Source: Acidimicrobiales bacterium
Lineage (GTDB): Bacteria > Actinomycetota > Acidimicrobiia > Acidimicrobiales > VFJN01
Length of the DNA: 64,000 nucleotides
Direction of reading: 5' to 3'
Assembly: GCA_035316325.1 (NCBI GenBank)
Contig: DATHJB010000216.1
Location: 48,531-112,530, forward strand
In this document: positions 33,980 through 42,055 of the stretch, piece after piece
Layout: the number at the start of each line of letters is the position of its first letter
How positions within the stretch are numbered: the stretch's first letter is position 1
Notes under the pieces: generated by a model
The model's input: the letters and a program-made list of their open reading frames with translations, nothing else
Databases searched by the model: none
What the model was told of the DNA's origin: nothing
Translations under genes and position numbers: made by a program

Positions 33980-34710
33980 GGCCTCGTCGCCGCGGCGACC
34001 AGGGCGTCGAACAGCCGCGGGTCGTCGCCGTCCTCGGGGTGCCACTGGACGCCGAGGGCGAAGCGGTGGTGGGGGAGCACCACCGCCTCGATCGTGCCGT
34101 CTTCGGCCCGGCCCACGGCGTCGATGCCGTCGCCGAGGCGGTCGATGGCCTGGTGGTGGTAGCAGGGCACCTTCACGTCGGCGCCGAGGATGGCGGCGAG
34201 CGGCGTCCCCGGCTCGACGTGCACGTTGGTGGTGCCCAGCTCGGCCGGGGCCGGACGGTGGCCGTCGTGGCCGACGACGTCGGGCAGGTGCTGGTGCAGC
34301 GACCCGCCCCGGGCGACGTTGAGCACCTGGACGCCCCGGCAGATGGCGAGCACCGGCACGTCGGCGGCCAGCGCCGCGTCGAGCAGGTCGGTCTCCCACC
34401 AGTCGCGGTCGGGGCGGGCGCCCTGGGTCTCCGGGTGGGGTTCGGCGCCGTAGCAGGTGGGGTCGACATCCGCGCCGCCGGTGAGGATCAGCCCCTCGAT
34501 GGCACCCACCGCCCGGCGGGCGGCGGCCGGGCCGGCGGTCGCTCCCGGCGGCAGCAGCACCGGCAACCCACCGGCCGCCGCCACCGCCGTCACATAGGAC
34601 TCGGGGAGCACGACCGCGGGTCGGTTCCACACGCCCCAGCGGGCGTCCTCCACGTAGGTGGTCAACCCGATGCGCGGCAGCGCACCGTCGTCAGAGCCGT
34701 TCGAATCCAC
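33976..34710 (-). CDS. Gamma-glutamyl-GABA hydrolase-like class I amidotransferase (PuuD-like)
   Basis: A 244-residue hydrolase of the peptidase C26/PuuD family. The catalytic Cys is in LAICRGVQVLNVA (about residue 124) and the His/Glu pair in ALGVQWHPEDG near the C-terminus; ILTGGADVDPTCYG is the family signature. It would hydrolyse gamma-glutamyl-GABA (or a similar gamma-glutamylated acid) to glutamate and the free amino acid. The start overlaps the end of the glutamine-synthetase-like gene by 20 bp and the end overlaps the aldehyde dehydrogenase start by 4 bp, which shows translational coupling in one operon. Confidence 0.9.
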   Translation of the reverse strand: MDSNGSDDGALPRIGLTTYVEDARWGVWNRPAVVLPESYVTAVAAAGGLPVLLPPGATAGPAAARRAVGAIEGLILTGGADVDPTCYGAEPHPETQGARPDRDWWETDLLDAALAADVPVLAICRGVQVLNVARGGSLHQHLPDVVGHDGHRPAPAELGTTNVHVEPGTPLAAILGADVKVPCYHHQAIDRLGDGIDAVGRAEDGTIEAVVLPHHRFALGVQWHPEDGDDPRLFDALVAAATRP

Positions 34711-36049
34711 GTCGTCGCTCCCAGTCGGTGACCGCCCCGTCGAAGGCCGCCTGCTCGACCCGGGCGGCGTTGAGGTAGTGCTCCACCACGTCGTCGCCGA
34801 ACGCCGCGGCGGCGACCTTGCTGCCGGCGAACGCCTCCGCCGCGTCCCGCAGCGTCGACGGCACCCGCGGCTTGTCGGACGTGTACGCGTTGCCGAGGTG
34901 CTCGGCCTCCAGGGGCAGCTCCTCGTCGATGCCGTGGAGCCCGGCGGCGACCATCGCCGCCACCGCCAGGTACGGGTTCACGTCGCCGCCCGGCACCCGG
35001 TTCTCCACCCGCAGGCTCTCGGCGCCGTGGCCGACCACCCGCAGGGCGCACGTCCGGTTGTCCCGTCCCCAGGCGATGGCGGTCGGGGCGAAGGAGCCGT
35101 CGACGTAGCGCTTGTACGAGTTGACGTTGGGGGCGAACAGCAGGGTCAGCTCGTGGAGGCAGGCGAGCTGCCCGGCCAGGAAGTGCTCCATCAGCGGCGA
35201 GAAGCCGTGTCCCGAGTCGGCGAGCACGGGCGTCCCGTCGGTCGACCGCAGCGACAGGTGGATGTGGCAGGAGTTGCCCTCCCGCTCGTCGTACTTGGCC
35301 ATGAACGTGAGGCTCATGCCGTCCTGGGCGGCGATCTCCTTCGCCCCGGTCTTGTAGATCGAGTGGTTGTCGCAGGTCGCCAACGCCTCGGTGAAGCGGA
35401 AGGCGATCTCGTGCTGGCCCAGGTTGCACTCGCCCTTGGCCGACTCCACGTAGAGCCCGGCGCCCGCCATCCCGTTGCGGATCCGGCGCAGCAACCCCTC
35501 GATGCGGGCGGTGCCGGCCAGCGAGTAGTCCACGTTGTACTGGTTGGCCGGCTCCAGCTCCCGGTAGCCCTTGGACCACGCCGCCTCGAACGTGTCGCGG
35601 AACACGATCAGCTCCAGCTCCGTGCCCACGAGGGCGACGAGGTCGCGCTCGGCGAGCCGGGCGAGCTGGCGCCGCAGCACCTGCCGGGGCGAGGCGACGA
35701 CGGGCGAGCCGTCCTCCCACTCGACGTCGCACATCACCAGCGCCGTGCCCTCGTGCCACGGCACCAGCCGCAGCGTCGACATGTCGGGGTGGAGCACGAA
35801 GTCGCCGTAGCCCCGCTCCCACGACGACATGGCGTACCCGTCGACCGTGTTCATGTCGACGTCGACCGCCAGCAGGTAGTTGCAGGCCTCGGCGGCGTGC
35901 GGCACCACCTCGTCGAGGAAGTACCGCACGTGGCAGCGCTTGCCCTGCAGGCGACCCTGCATGTCGGTCATGGCGACCAGCACGGTGTCGACCGTGCCCT
36001 CGTCGGCCAGCGTCCGCAGCCGCTCCAGCGTCAGCGCCGGTTCGGGCAT
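34691..36049 (-). CDS. Glutamine synthetase-like gamma-glutamylpolyamine ligase (PuuA/GlnA3-like)
   Basis: A 452-residue member of the glutamine synthetase superfamily. It shows VGTELELIVF (metal-binding Glu), YVESAKGECNLGQHEIAFR, GNSCHIHLSLR (nucleotide/metal His), APNVNSYKRYVDGSFAPTAIAWG, and ESLRVENRVPGGDVNPYL. Divergent GlnA3/PuuA types ligate glutamate to polyamines or ethanolamine with ATP rather than to ammonia, and the adjacent PuuD-like, aldehyde dehydrogenase and permease genes point to that role here. The tyrosine adenylylation site typical of GlnA is absent. It starts 41 bp downstream of the permease stop, in the same transcription unit. Confidence 0.9.
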   Translation of the reverse strand: MPEPALTLERLRTLADEGTVDTVLVAMTDMQGRLQGKRCHVRYFLDEVVPHAAEACNYLLAVDVDMNTVDGYAMSSWERGYGDFVLHPDMSTLRLVPWHEGTALVMCDVEWEDGSPVVASPRQVLRRQLARLAERDLVALVGTELELIVFRDTFEAAWSKGYRELEPANQYNVDYSLAGTARIEGLLRRIRNGMAGAGLYVESAKGECNLGQHEIAFRFTEALATCDNHSIYKTGAKEIAAQDGMSLTFMAKYDEREGNSCHIHLSLRSTDGTPVLADSGHGFSPLMEHFLAGQLACLHELTLLFAPNVNSYKRYVDGSFAPTAIAWGRDNRTCALRVVGHGAESLRVENRVPGGDVNPYLAVAAMVAAGLHGIDEELPLEAEHLGNAYTSDKPRVPSTLRDAAEAFAGSKVAAAAFGDDVVEHYLNAARVEQAAFDGAVTDWERRRGFERL

Positions 36050-36089
36050 TGCTTCCCGCTCTTGGCGCCTTCGGCACCGGGCTCAGGCA

Positions 36090-37649
36090 TCAGACCGACT
36101 CCAGGTCGGCTTCGATCGCGGCCAGCTCCTCGGCCGACCCCTGCACCTTGGGCCCGGTGAACCAGTTCCTGGCCGAGACCAGCCACCAGATCCCGGCGAA
36201 GCCGACCACCACCAGCACCGCCACCGGCGTGTAGTTGAAGCTGGTCCGGGTGACCGGGCTGACCTGCGGGAGCATGAACAGCACCGAGATGAACGCCACC
36301 CACGCCACCGCCACCCAGCCGATGGGCTTCGACCAGCGGCCCAGGTTCCACGGCCCCGGCTGGAAGCGGTCGCCCTGGAGGAGGCGCAGCAGCGTCGGCA
36401 GCACGTAGGCGATGTACAGGCCGATCACGGCGATCGACGTGACCGCCGCGTACGCCGTCGTGTTCCACAGGTAGGGGAGTCCCAGCAGGAAGGCGCCCAC
36501 CGCGGCGAGCCAGATGGCGTTCGTCGGCGTGCGGGTGCGCTTGTTGAGGCGGTGCCAGGTGTTCGACGCCGGCAGGGCGCCGTCGCGGGCGAAGGCGTAG
36601 ACCATCCGCGAGTTCGCGGTCACCGACGACATCCCGCAGAAGAACTGGGCACCGACGACGATCACGAGCAACAGCTTGCCCGTGGTCTCGCTCGTCGCGT
36701 CGATGAAGATCTGGGCCGGCGGCACGCCCGTCTCGCTGGCCAGGGCGCCGTCGTACGACTGGATGGCGAACGTCAGCCCGATGAGCAGCACCCAGCCGGC
36801 CCCCAGCGACACCAGGATCGACATCACGATCCCTCTGGGGCCGGCCGTGGCGGCGTTGTTGGTCTCCTCGGTCATGTGGGCCGAGGCGTCGTAGCCGGTG
36901 AACGTGTACTGGGCCAGCAGCAGGCCGAGCATGCCGACGTAGAAGGTGTTGCTCCAGCCGGTGTTGTTGACGAACTCGGTGAAGACGAAGTCGGCCGACT
37001 GGTGGCTGTCCGGCAGGATCACCAGGGCGCCGACGATGATCCCGACGCCGAGGATGTGCCACCACACCGAGATGTCGTTCAGCCGGGCGACGAGCCGCAC
37101 GCCGAACGTGTTGAGCAGGCCGTGGGCCACCAGGATCAGGCCGAACAGGAAGATCGTGTGGCCGGGCGTGGCGGCGAAGTCGAACTGCAGGTCGAGCAGG
37201 GCGTTCAGGAAGAACGCGGCGCCGAAGTCGATGCCGGCGGTGACCGCCACCTGGCCCAGGAAGTTGAACCAGCCGGTGAACCACGACCAGGCGCCCGGGT
37301 TGCTCGGCGCCAGCTTGGCGGCCCAGTAGTAGAGGCCGCCGGCGGTCGGGTAGCTGGAGCACACCTCGGCCATGGCCAGGCCCACGAACAGGGTCATGAG
37401 GCCGACGAACGGCCAGCCCCACACGATGATCGCGGGCCCGCCCGTGTTCATCCCGAACCCGTACAGCGTCAGGCAGCCGGACAGGATCGAGATGATCGTG
37501 AACGAGACCGCGAAGTTGGAGAAACCCGACATCGAGCGGTCGAGCTCCTGGGCGTAGCCGAGCTCGTGCAGGCGGCGTGTGTCGTCGTCGGCGGCGGCGG
37601 CTGCGGCCCTGCCCGCGTCAGCCGGGTCGACCTGGTCGTCGATCGTCAT
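36090..37649 (-). CDS. APC superfamily amino acid/amine permease
   Basis: A 519-residue permease with about 12 membrane segments. The consensus start LGYAQELDRSMSGFSNFAVSFTIISILSG is typical of the APC amino-acid/choline transporter branch, and the family GYDASAHMTEET follows around residue 250. Uptake of a polyamine, GABA-like or related cationic amine is the logical role given the downstream gamma-glutamylation genes. The ATG at 37649 was chosen because a G-rich ribosome site precedes it. A 98-bp gap with an imperfect inverted repeat (37691-37712) separates it from the GntR regulator. Confidence 0.9.
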   Translation of the reverse strand: MTIDDQVDPADAGRAAAAAADDDTRRLHELGYAQELDRSMSGFSNFAVSFTIISILSGCLTLYGFGMNTGGPAIIVWGWPFVGLMTLFVGLAMAEVCSSYPTAGGLYYWAAKLAPSNPGAWSWFTGWFNFLGQVAVTAGIDFGAAFFLNALLDLQFDFAATPGHTIFLFGLILVAHGLLNTFGVRLVARLNDISVWWHILGVGIIVGALVILPDSHQSADFVFTEFVNNTGWSNTFYVGMLGLLLAQYTFTGYDASAHMTEETNNAATAGPRGIVMSILVSLGAGWVLLIGLTFAIQSYDGALASETGVPPAQIFIDATSETTGKLLLVIVVGAQFFCGMSSVTANSRMVYAFARDGALPASNTWHRLNKRTRTPTNAIWLAAVGAFLLGLPYLWNTTAYAAVTSIAVIGLYIAYVLPTLLRLLQGDRFQPGPWNLGRWSKPIGWVAVAWVAFISVLFMLPQVSPVTRTSFNYTPVAVLVVVGFAGIWWLVSARNWFTGPKVQGSAEELAAIEADLESV

Positions 37650-37690
37650 CCCAACCCCCTCGGCGCCGGGTGTGACCAGCGCTCTCCGGT

Positions 37691-37712
37691 ATTGGATCAC
37701 GATCAGTCCATT
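37691..37712. promoter_or_regulatory. Possible operator upstream of the permease operon
   Basis: ATTGGA, 10 nt containing GATCACGATC, then TCCATT form an imperfect inverted repeat about 45 bp upstream of the permease start. A FadR-type GntR dimer could bind it; it is a weak pattern. Confidence 0.3.
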
Positions 37713-37747
37713 GGCGCCAGGGGTTCTTGCCCGGGCTGTCCCCGGTC

Positions 37748-38506
37748 TTACGTGAGGAACCCCCGGAGCAGCGCGGCGGTGCCGTCGAGGTGCTCCTGCA
37801 TGGCGTCCCGGGCGGCGGCGACGTCTCCCGCCAGGATCGCCTCGACGATCAGCCGGTGCTGCTGGCTGGAGTGCTCGATGTTGGGGCCCAGCAGGGGGAT
37901 CTCGTCGAGCAGGTCGTTCACCCGCATGCGGACATCGGCCACCGAGGCCGCCAGCGACGGCGCTCCCGTCACCTCGGCGATCGCGAGGTGCAGGCGGGAG
38001 TCCATCTGGCGGTAGGCGGCGGGAGCGACGGTCTCGCTCTCCTCCAGGCGGTCGAGCAGGTGGCGGCGCTCGTCGTCGCTGAGCTCCCGGGCGGCGGCGA
38101 TCTCGGCGGCGCCGACGTCGAGCACGTTGCGGAGCGTGAGGGCGTCCTCCACCTCGCTGGCCCGCTCCCGCATCCGGCGGCCGATGGCATCGTCGTCGCG
38201 GGTGGCGCCGTCGGGCGCGGCGGCGGCGTGGTAGGTGACGAACGTGCCGCCGTTGCGGCCCCGGCGCGACGCCACGTAGCCGTTCTGCTCCAGCACCCGG
38301 ATGGCCTCCCGCACGGTCATGCGGCTGACGCCCAGCCGAGCGGCCAGGTCACGCTCCGGTGGGAGCCGCTCGCCGGCGGTCACCACGCCCAGCTTGATGG
38401 CGTGGAGGACACGCTCGACGGCCTCCTCGAAGACGTTCCCGGTGCGTATCGCCCGGAAGACCACGTCCTCGGCGACCGACGGCGACACTCGAACCCCTTC
38501 GCCCAT
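37748..38506 (-). CDS. GntR family (FadR subfamily) regulator of the amine operon
   Basis: A 252-residue repressor/activator. The winged helix (residues 25-95) includes ERLPPERDLAARLGVSRMTVREAIRVLEQNGYVASRRGRNGGTFV. The C-terminal FCD domain has the metal-binding D-x-x-x-H motif (DSRLHLAIAEV) and HRLIVEAILAGDVAAARDAMQEHLD. It precedes the permease, ligase, amidase and dehydrogenase genes on the same strand, so it is the likely local regulator. A small palindrome GCACC-CTA-GGTGC lies 6-18 bp upstream of its ATG, a candidate autoregulatory site. Confidence 0.88.
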   Translation of the reverse strand: MGEGVRVSPSVAEDVVFRAIRTGNVFEEAVERVLHAIKLGVVTAGERLPPERDLAARLGVSRMTVREAIRVLEQNGYVASRRGRNGGTFVTYHAAAAPDGATRDDDAIGRRMRERASEVEDALTLRNVLDVGAAEIAAARELSDDERRHLLDRLEESETVAPAAYRQMDSRLHLAIAEVTGAPSLAASVADVRMRVNDLLDEIPLLGPNIEHSSQQHRLIVEAILAGDVAAARDAMQEHLDGTAALLRGFLT

Positions 38507-38511
38507 CTGTT

Positions 38512-38524
38512 GCACCCTAGGTGC
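38512..38524. promoter_or_regulatory. Small palindrome next to the GntR start
   Basis: GCACC (38512-38516), CTA, GGTGC (38520-38524) is a perfect 5-bp inverted repeat ending 6 bp before the ATG of the GntR gene; possible autoregulation. Confidence 0.35.
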
Positions 38525-38559
38525 GCCACCCCCCGTCAGCCAGACCGGTCCGGACACAC

Positions 38560-38612
38560 CCGAAACTTCGACAGGAATGGTCGCCATAGCGCCATCCATG
38601 TCGAAGTTTCGG
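38560..38612. repeat. 53-bp hairpin element, CCGAAAC type, copy 2
   Basis: CCGAAACTTCGACA (38560-38573) pairs perfectly with TGTCGAAGTTTCGG (38599-38612). It is the same length as the element at 23129 and matches it at about 43 of 53 positions, including the loop GATGGTCGC-like core. It lies between the GntR start and the DUF2000 stop. Confidence 0.75.
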
Positions 38613-38623
38613 GCCCGGGTCCC

Positions 38624-39031
38624 CTACGGGTGGAGGCGGAGTTTGTCGAGGGCCTTGTCGACGGTGCGGCCGTCGCCGGCGAGGGCGAAGCCGGCGAGGG
38701 GGAGGTCGGAGGTGGGGACGGCGGCGACGGCGGCGCGGTTGTCGATGTCGTTGCCGGTGGCGAACAGGTCGTCGGTGTAGACGGCGACCTGGAGGTCGCG
38801 GGCGAGGGCGCGGTCGAAGGCCCGGCGGAGCGCGGCGGCGTCGCCGGCGAGGACGACGACCGGGCTGGCGAACAGCGGGTGGAACTTCACGCTCGAGGCG
38901 TCCTCGTAGGGGAGGCCGATCAGCTCGGGCGCGGAGGTGCCCATGCCGCTGGCCAGGAAGGCCGTCACGTTCAGCTTCTGCCATGTCGCCAGGTCGTCGC
39001 GCACCACCACTGCGATCTTCACGTCGGTCAT
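38624..39031 (-). CDS. DUF2000 family protein
   Basis: A 135-residue cytoplasmic protein: MTDVKIAVVVRDDLATWQKLNVTAFLASG, then PELIGLPYEDASSVKFHPLFASPVVVLAG. This is the DUF2000 pattern, an alpha/beta fold near the peptidyl-tRNA hydrolase II type with no established activity. It is divergent from an AraC regulator 51 bp away, an association that commonly points to regulation by that AraC protein. The 53-bp hairpin is 11 bp downstream of its stop. Confidence 0.75.
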   Translation of the reverse strand: MTDVKIAVVVRDDLATWQKLNVTAFLASGMGTSAPELIGLPYEDASSVKFHPLFASPVVVLAGDAAALRRAFDRALARDLQVAVYTDDLFATGNDIDNRAAVAAVPTSDLPLAGFALAGDGRTVDKALDKLRLHP

Positions 39032-39082
39032 GCCCCCAGCGAAGTGCCTGGTCGGCGGGGGTGTCTTGTACGTTGTGCGCGC

Positions 39083-39883
39083 GTGCGGTCGGAGTCGGTC
39101 GAGCGGGTGCGGGCCTGGCAGCCGGAGCTGCCCGGAGTCCGCGAGGTGTTCCACGCCCGGTTCGTGGCGCACCGCTACCCGCCCCACACGCACGACACCT
39201 GGACGGTGCTGATCGTCGACCAGGGCGCCATCCGCTACGACCTGGACCTGCACCCGCACGGGTCGACGCTCGGGACCGTGACCGTGTTGCCGCCGCACGT
39301 CGTCCACGACGGCCGGGCCGCGCACCACGACGGGTTCCGCAAGCGGGTCCTCTACCTGGAGACGTCGCTGTTGGGCGAGGGGCTCGTCGGCCCGGCGGTG
39401 GACCACCCGACGATCGGCGATCCGACGCTGGTGAGGACCGTCGACCGTCTGCACCGGCGGCTCACAGGCGGCGACGACTTCCTCGGCGGCGAGGCGGCGC
39501 TGCTGGTGGTGACCGAGCGACTCCTGGACCACCTCGGCGGAGGCGCCGCGGACGCGGCGCCCCGGGCACCCGACCCCGTCCTGGCCGACCGGCTGCGCCA
39601 GCTGCTCGACGCCCACCCCTTCGAGACGCTCACCCTCCGGACGGCCGGCGACATCCTCGGAGCGAGCCCCGGCCACCTCGTGCGCAGCTTCGGCGCGGCC
39701 TACAGCATCTCGCCGCACGCCTACGTCGTCGGGCGTCGCATCGACGCCGCCCGCCGCCAGCTCCTCGACGGCCGCCCGGCGGCGCACGTGGCGGTCGCCA
39801 CCGGCTTCCACGACCAGGCCCACCTGAGCCGCCACTTCACCCGTCACGTCGGCACCACACCGGGCCGCTACGCCCGTCGCTGA
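39083..39883 (+). CDS. AraC family transcriptional regulator
   Basis: A 266-residue regulator with an N-terminal cupin-like sensing domain (HRYPPHTHDTWTVLIVDQGAIRYDLD, containing the His-rich strand) and a C-terminal AraC double helix-turn-helix (about 175-266). Typical motifs are LTLRTAGDILGASPGHLVRSFGAAYSISPHAYVVGRRIDAARRQL and ATGFHDQAHLSRHFTRHVGTTPGRYA. The GTG at 39083 fits the domain start. The likely target is the divergent DUF2000 gene; effector unknown. Confidence 0.88.
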   Translation: MRSESVERVRAWQPELPGVREVFHARFVAHRYPPHTHDTWTVLIVDQGAIRYDLDLHPHGSTLGTVTVLPPHVVHDGRAAHHDGFRKRVLYLETSLLGEGLVGPAVDHPTIGDPTLVRTVDRLHRRLTGGDDFLGGEAALLVVTERLLDHLGGGAADAAPRAPDPVLADRLRQLLDAHPFETLTLRTAGDILGASPGHLVRSFGAAYSISPHAYVVGRRIDAARRQLLDGRPAAHVAVATGFHDQAHLSRHFTRHVGTTPGRYARR

Positions 39884-39925
39884 CGCAATATATGCTCACC
39901 CCCGCAAACCACTGGGGGTGAGTGG

Positions 39926-41467
39926 ATGGCGGAAGAAACCACGCCGGGTCGCTGGACGCGGCGCCGGTTCCTGGGGCAGACAGGTGCCGCGGCAGGTGCC
40001 CTCGCGCTCGGAGGCGGCGGCCTCGCACGAGCGGCCGGAGCGCTGCCGCCTTCGGCCGCGTCGGCCGCGGCGGCCGCGGAGCCGGTCTTCACCGGCCTGC
40101 CGGGCGAGGCGCAGATCTACGGGTGGATCCAGCAGATCGTCGCCCAGGGCATCCGGCGCCCCGGCTACCCGGCCGCGGCGTGGGCCGAGCAGTTCGCCGC
40201 CCAGAGGTTCACCGACCTCGGGCTGGAGAACGTGCGGCTGGAGCCGATCACCGTCGACCGCTGGGAGCCCCGCACCTGGTCGCTCGACGTGATCCGGCCC
40301 GGCGCCGCCACCGTGCGGCTCGACTCGTTCCCGGTGCCGTTCTCGCCGCCGGTCGAGCACCTCGAGGCGGACCTGGCGCTGTACAACGCCGCGCTCCCGT
40401 CGCTGGTCGCCGGCAAGGCGTCGCTCTACGACGAGGTCATGCTGCGCATCCCGGCGAACCTGCTGCTCCTGCTGGGCACCCCGTCGGCGCTGCCGCTGGG
40501 CCGCTCCCACGACCCCGACGGCTCGCTGCTCCTGCTGCACACGCTGCCGTTCGGGCTCGACTTCCAGTCGGTGGTGGAGCCCTCGGCGGCGGCGGGCGCG
40601 AAGGCGTTCGTCGGGTCGCTGACCGGCTACCCCGGCGACTCGTACCAGTACTACGTGCCCTACTGGGGCGGTACCGGTCCGATCCCGGGCGTGTGGATCC
40701 GGGGGAGCGCCGGCACCTGGCTCAAGACCCAGACGCTGTTGGGCGGGGCCAAGGTGCGGTTGGAGGTCGACTCGACCAACGTGCCGGTCACGTCGCACAA
40801 CGTGGTCGGCGAGCTGCCGGGCGGGCCCGACGGCAACGACGAGGAGATGGTGATCGTCGGCTCGCACAGCGACGGGCCGTGGGCGTCGGCGGTGGAGGAC
40901 GGCAGCGGCATGTCGCTGGTGCTGGCCCAGGCCGCCTACTGGGCGGCCCGGCCGCCGTCGCAGCGCCCGCACCGGATGGTGTTCCTGCTGCACGGCGGGC
41001 ACATGTCGGGCGGCGCCGGCCTGCACGGCTACATCGAGGCGCACCGCCCGGAGCTGGAGCGGGTGGTGCTGGAGCTGCACCTGGAGCACGCCGCCCGGGA
41101 GTTCGGCGAGAAGTTGACGGGCGGCGTCGGCCCCACCGGCCTGCCGGTGCCGCGGTGGTGGTTCACCAGCCGCATCGCCCGGTTGGAGCAGGCCGTGTAC
41201 GACGCCTTCGTCGCCGAGGACCTGCGGCGTTCCATGGTCCTGGCGCCCGACGCCTTCGGGGCCGAGCCGCCCACCGACGGCGGCTTCTACCACCACGAGG
41301 GCGTGCCGATCGTGAACTACCTGACCGCGCCCTACTACCTGTTCGACGCCAGCGACACCCTCGACAAGGTGGACCGCACGAGCCTCGTGCCCCTGTCCCG
41401 GGCCGCCATCCGCATCATCGAGGCGACCCGTGGCGTGACGGCCGCCCAGATGCGGGCGGGCGGCTGA
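39926..41467 (+). CDS. Tat-exported M28-like metallopeptidase
   Basis: A 513-residue protein with a twin-arginine signal (TRRRFLGQTGAAAGALALGGG, residues 11-31). After a PA-like insertion, an M28 aminopeptidase fold is visible: the metal ligands are in VIVGSHSDGPWASAVEDGSGMSLVLAQA (His, then Asp and Gly-Ser-Gly), LLHGGHMSGGAGLHG, LELHLEHAA (Glu), and the late His of GFYHHEGVPIVNY. SHSD replaces the usual GHYD, and EDGSG the usual DDGAS, so it may be a peptidase of altered specificity or a related amidase. The ATG is preceded by GGGGGTGAGTGG. Nothing links it to the neighbouring genes. Confidence 0.8.
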   Translation: MAEETTPGRWTRRRFLGQTGAAAGALALGGGGLARAAGALPPSAASAAAAAEPVFTGLPGEAQIYGWIQQIVAQGIRRPGYPAAAWAEQFAAQRFTDLGLENVRLEPITVDRWEPRTWSLDVIRPGAATVRLDSFPVPFSPPVEHLEADLALYNAALPSLVAGKASLYDEVMLRIPANLLLLLGTPSALPLGRSHDPDGSLLLLHTLPFGLDFQSVVEPSAAAGAKAFVGSLTGYPGDSYQYYVPYWGGTGPIPGVWIRGSAGTWLKTQTLLGGAKVRLEVDSTNVPVTSHNVVGELPGGPDGNDEEMVIVGSHSDGPWASAVEDGSGMSLVLAQAAYWAARPPSQRPHRMVFLLHGGHMSGGAGLHGYIEAHRPELERVVLELHLEHAAREFGEKLTGGVGPTGLPVPRWWFTSRIARLEQAVYDAFVAEDLRRSMVLAPDAFGAEPPTDGGFYHHEGVPIVNYLTAPYYLFDASDTLDKVDRTSLVPLSRAAIRIIEATRGVTAAQMRAGG

Positions 41468-41505
41468 CCCGCCCGCGCACGTTCAACGCTGCCAAGATCC
41501 GGGGC

Positions 41506-42000
41506 ATGACCGACCTCGCCACCGTCGCACCCGCCTTCGTCGCCATGGCCCACCGGATCGTGTGGGCCTCGGCGGCGACGGTGGGGGAGGACGGCCGGCC
41601 GCGGAGCCGGGTGCTGCACCCGTTCTGGACGTGGGACGGCACGTCGCTCGTCGGCGTCATCGCCACCGGGCCGACACCGGTGAAGCAGACGCACCTGGCG
41701 CACAGCCCGTTCGTGACCCTCACCTACTGGAACCCCGAGCAGGACACCTGCACGGCCGACTGCGGCGTCGAGTGGATCCTCGACGACGCCGGGCGGGAGG
41801 AGGTCTGGCGCACGTTCGTCGAGGCGCCGGAGCCGGTCGGCTACGACCCGGCGATCATCCCGGTCTGGGCCGACGGCCCGCTGTCACCCGCGTTCGCCGG
41901 CCTCCGCCTCACCCCGTGGCACCTCCGGGTCATGCCCGGCACCGTGATGACCGCGGGCGCGGGCGAGCTTCTCAGCTGGTCGGCCGCGGCAGGGCGGTAG
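41506..42000 (+). CDS. Pyridoxamine 5'-phosphate oxidase-like FMN-binding protein
   Basis: A 164-residue split-barrel protein of the PNPOx-like group. It opens with a region shared by F420/FMN-binding members (IVWASAATVGEDGRPRSRVLHPFWTWDG), continues with KQTHLAHSPFVTLTYW and a segment RLTPWHLRVMPG that is typical of the dimer end. Such proteins use FMN, F420 or haem-type cofactors; which one cannot be read from the sequence. It starts 38 bp after the M28 gene on the same strand. Confidence 0.78.
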   Translation: MTDLATVAPAFVAMAHRIVWASAATVGEDGRPRSRVLHPFWTWDGTSLVGVIATGPTPVKQTHLAHSPFVTLTYWNPEQDTCTADCGVEWILDDAGREEVWRTFVEAPEPVGYDPAIIPVWADGPLSPAFAGLRLTPWHLRVMPGTVMTAGAGELLSWSAAAGR

Positions 42001-42006
42001 ACCCAC

Positions 42007-42022
42007 TAACGAATATTCGTTA
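42007..42022. promoter_or_regulatory. Perfect 16-bp AT-rich palindrome upstream of di-iron protein
   Basis: TAACGAATATTCGTTA (42007-42022) is a perfect palindrome with no spacer, in sharp contrast to the surrounding GC-rich DNA. It starts 6 bp after the PPOX-like stop and ends 33 bp before the di-iron gene start, as expected for a repressor operator. Confidence 0.65.
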
Positions 42023-42055
42023 TTTTTGCGGCGAGACCGAGCCGAGGAGAACCCA

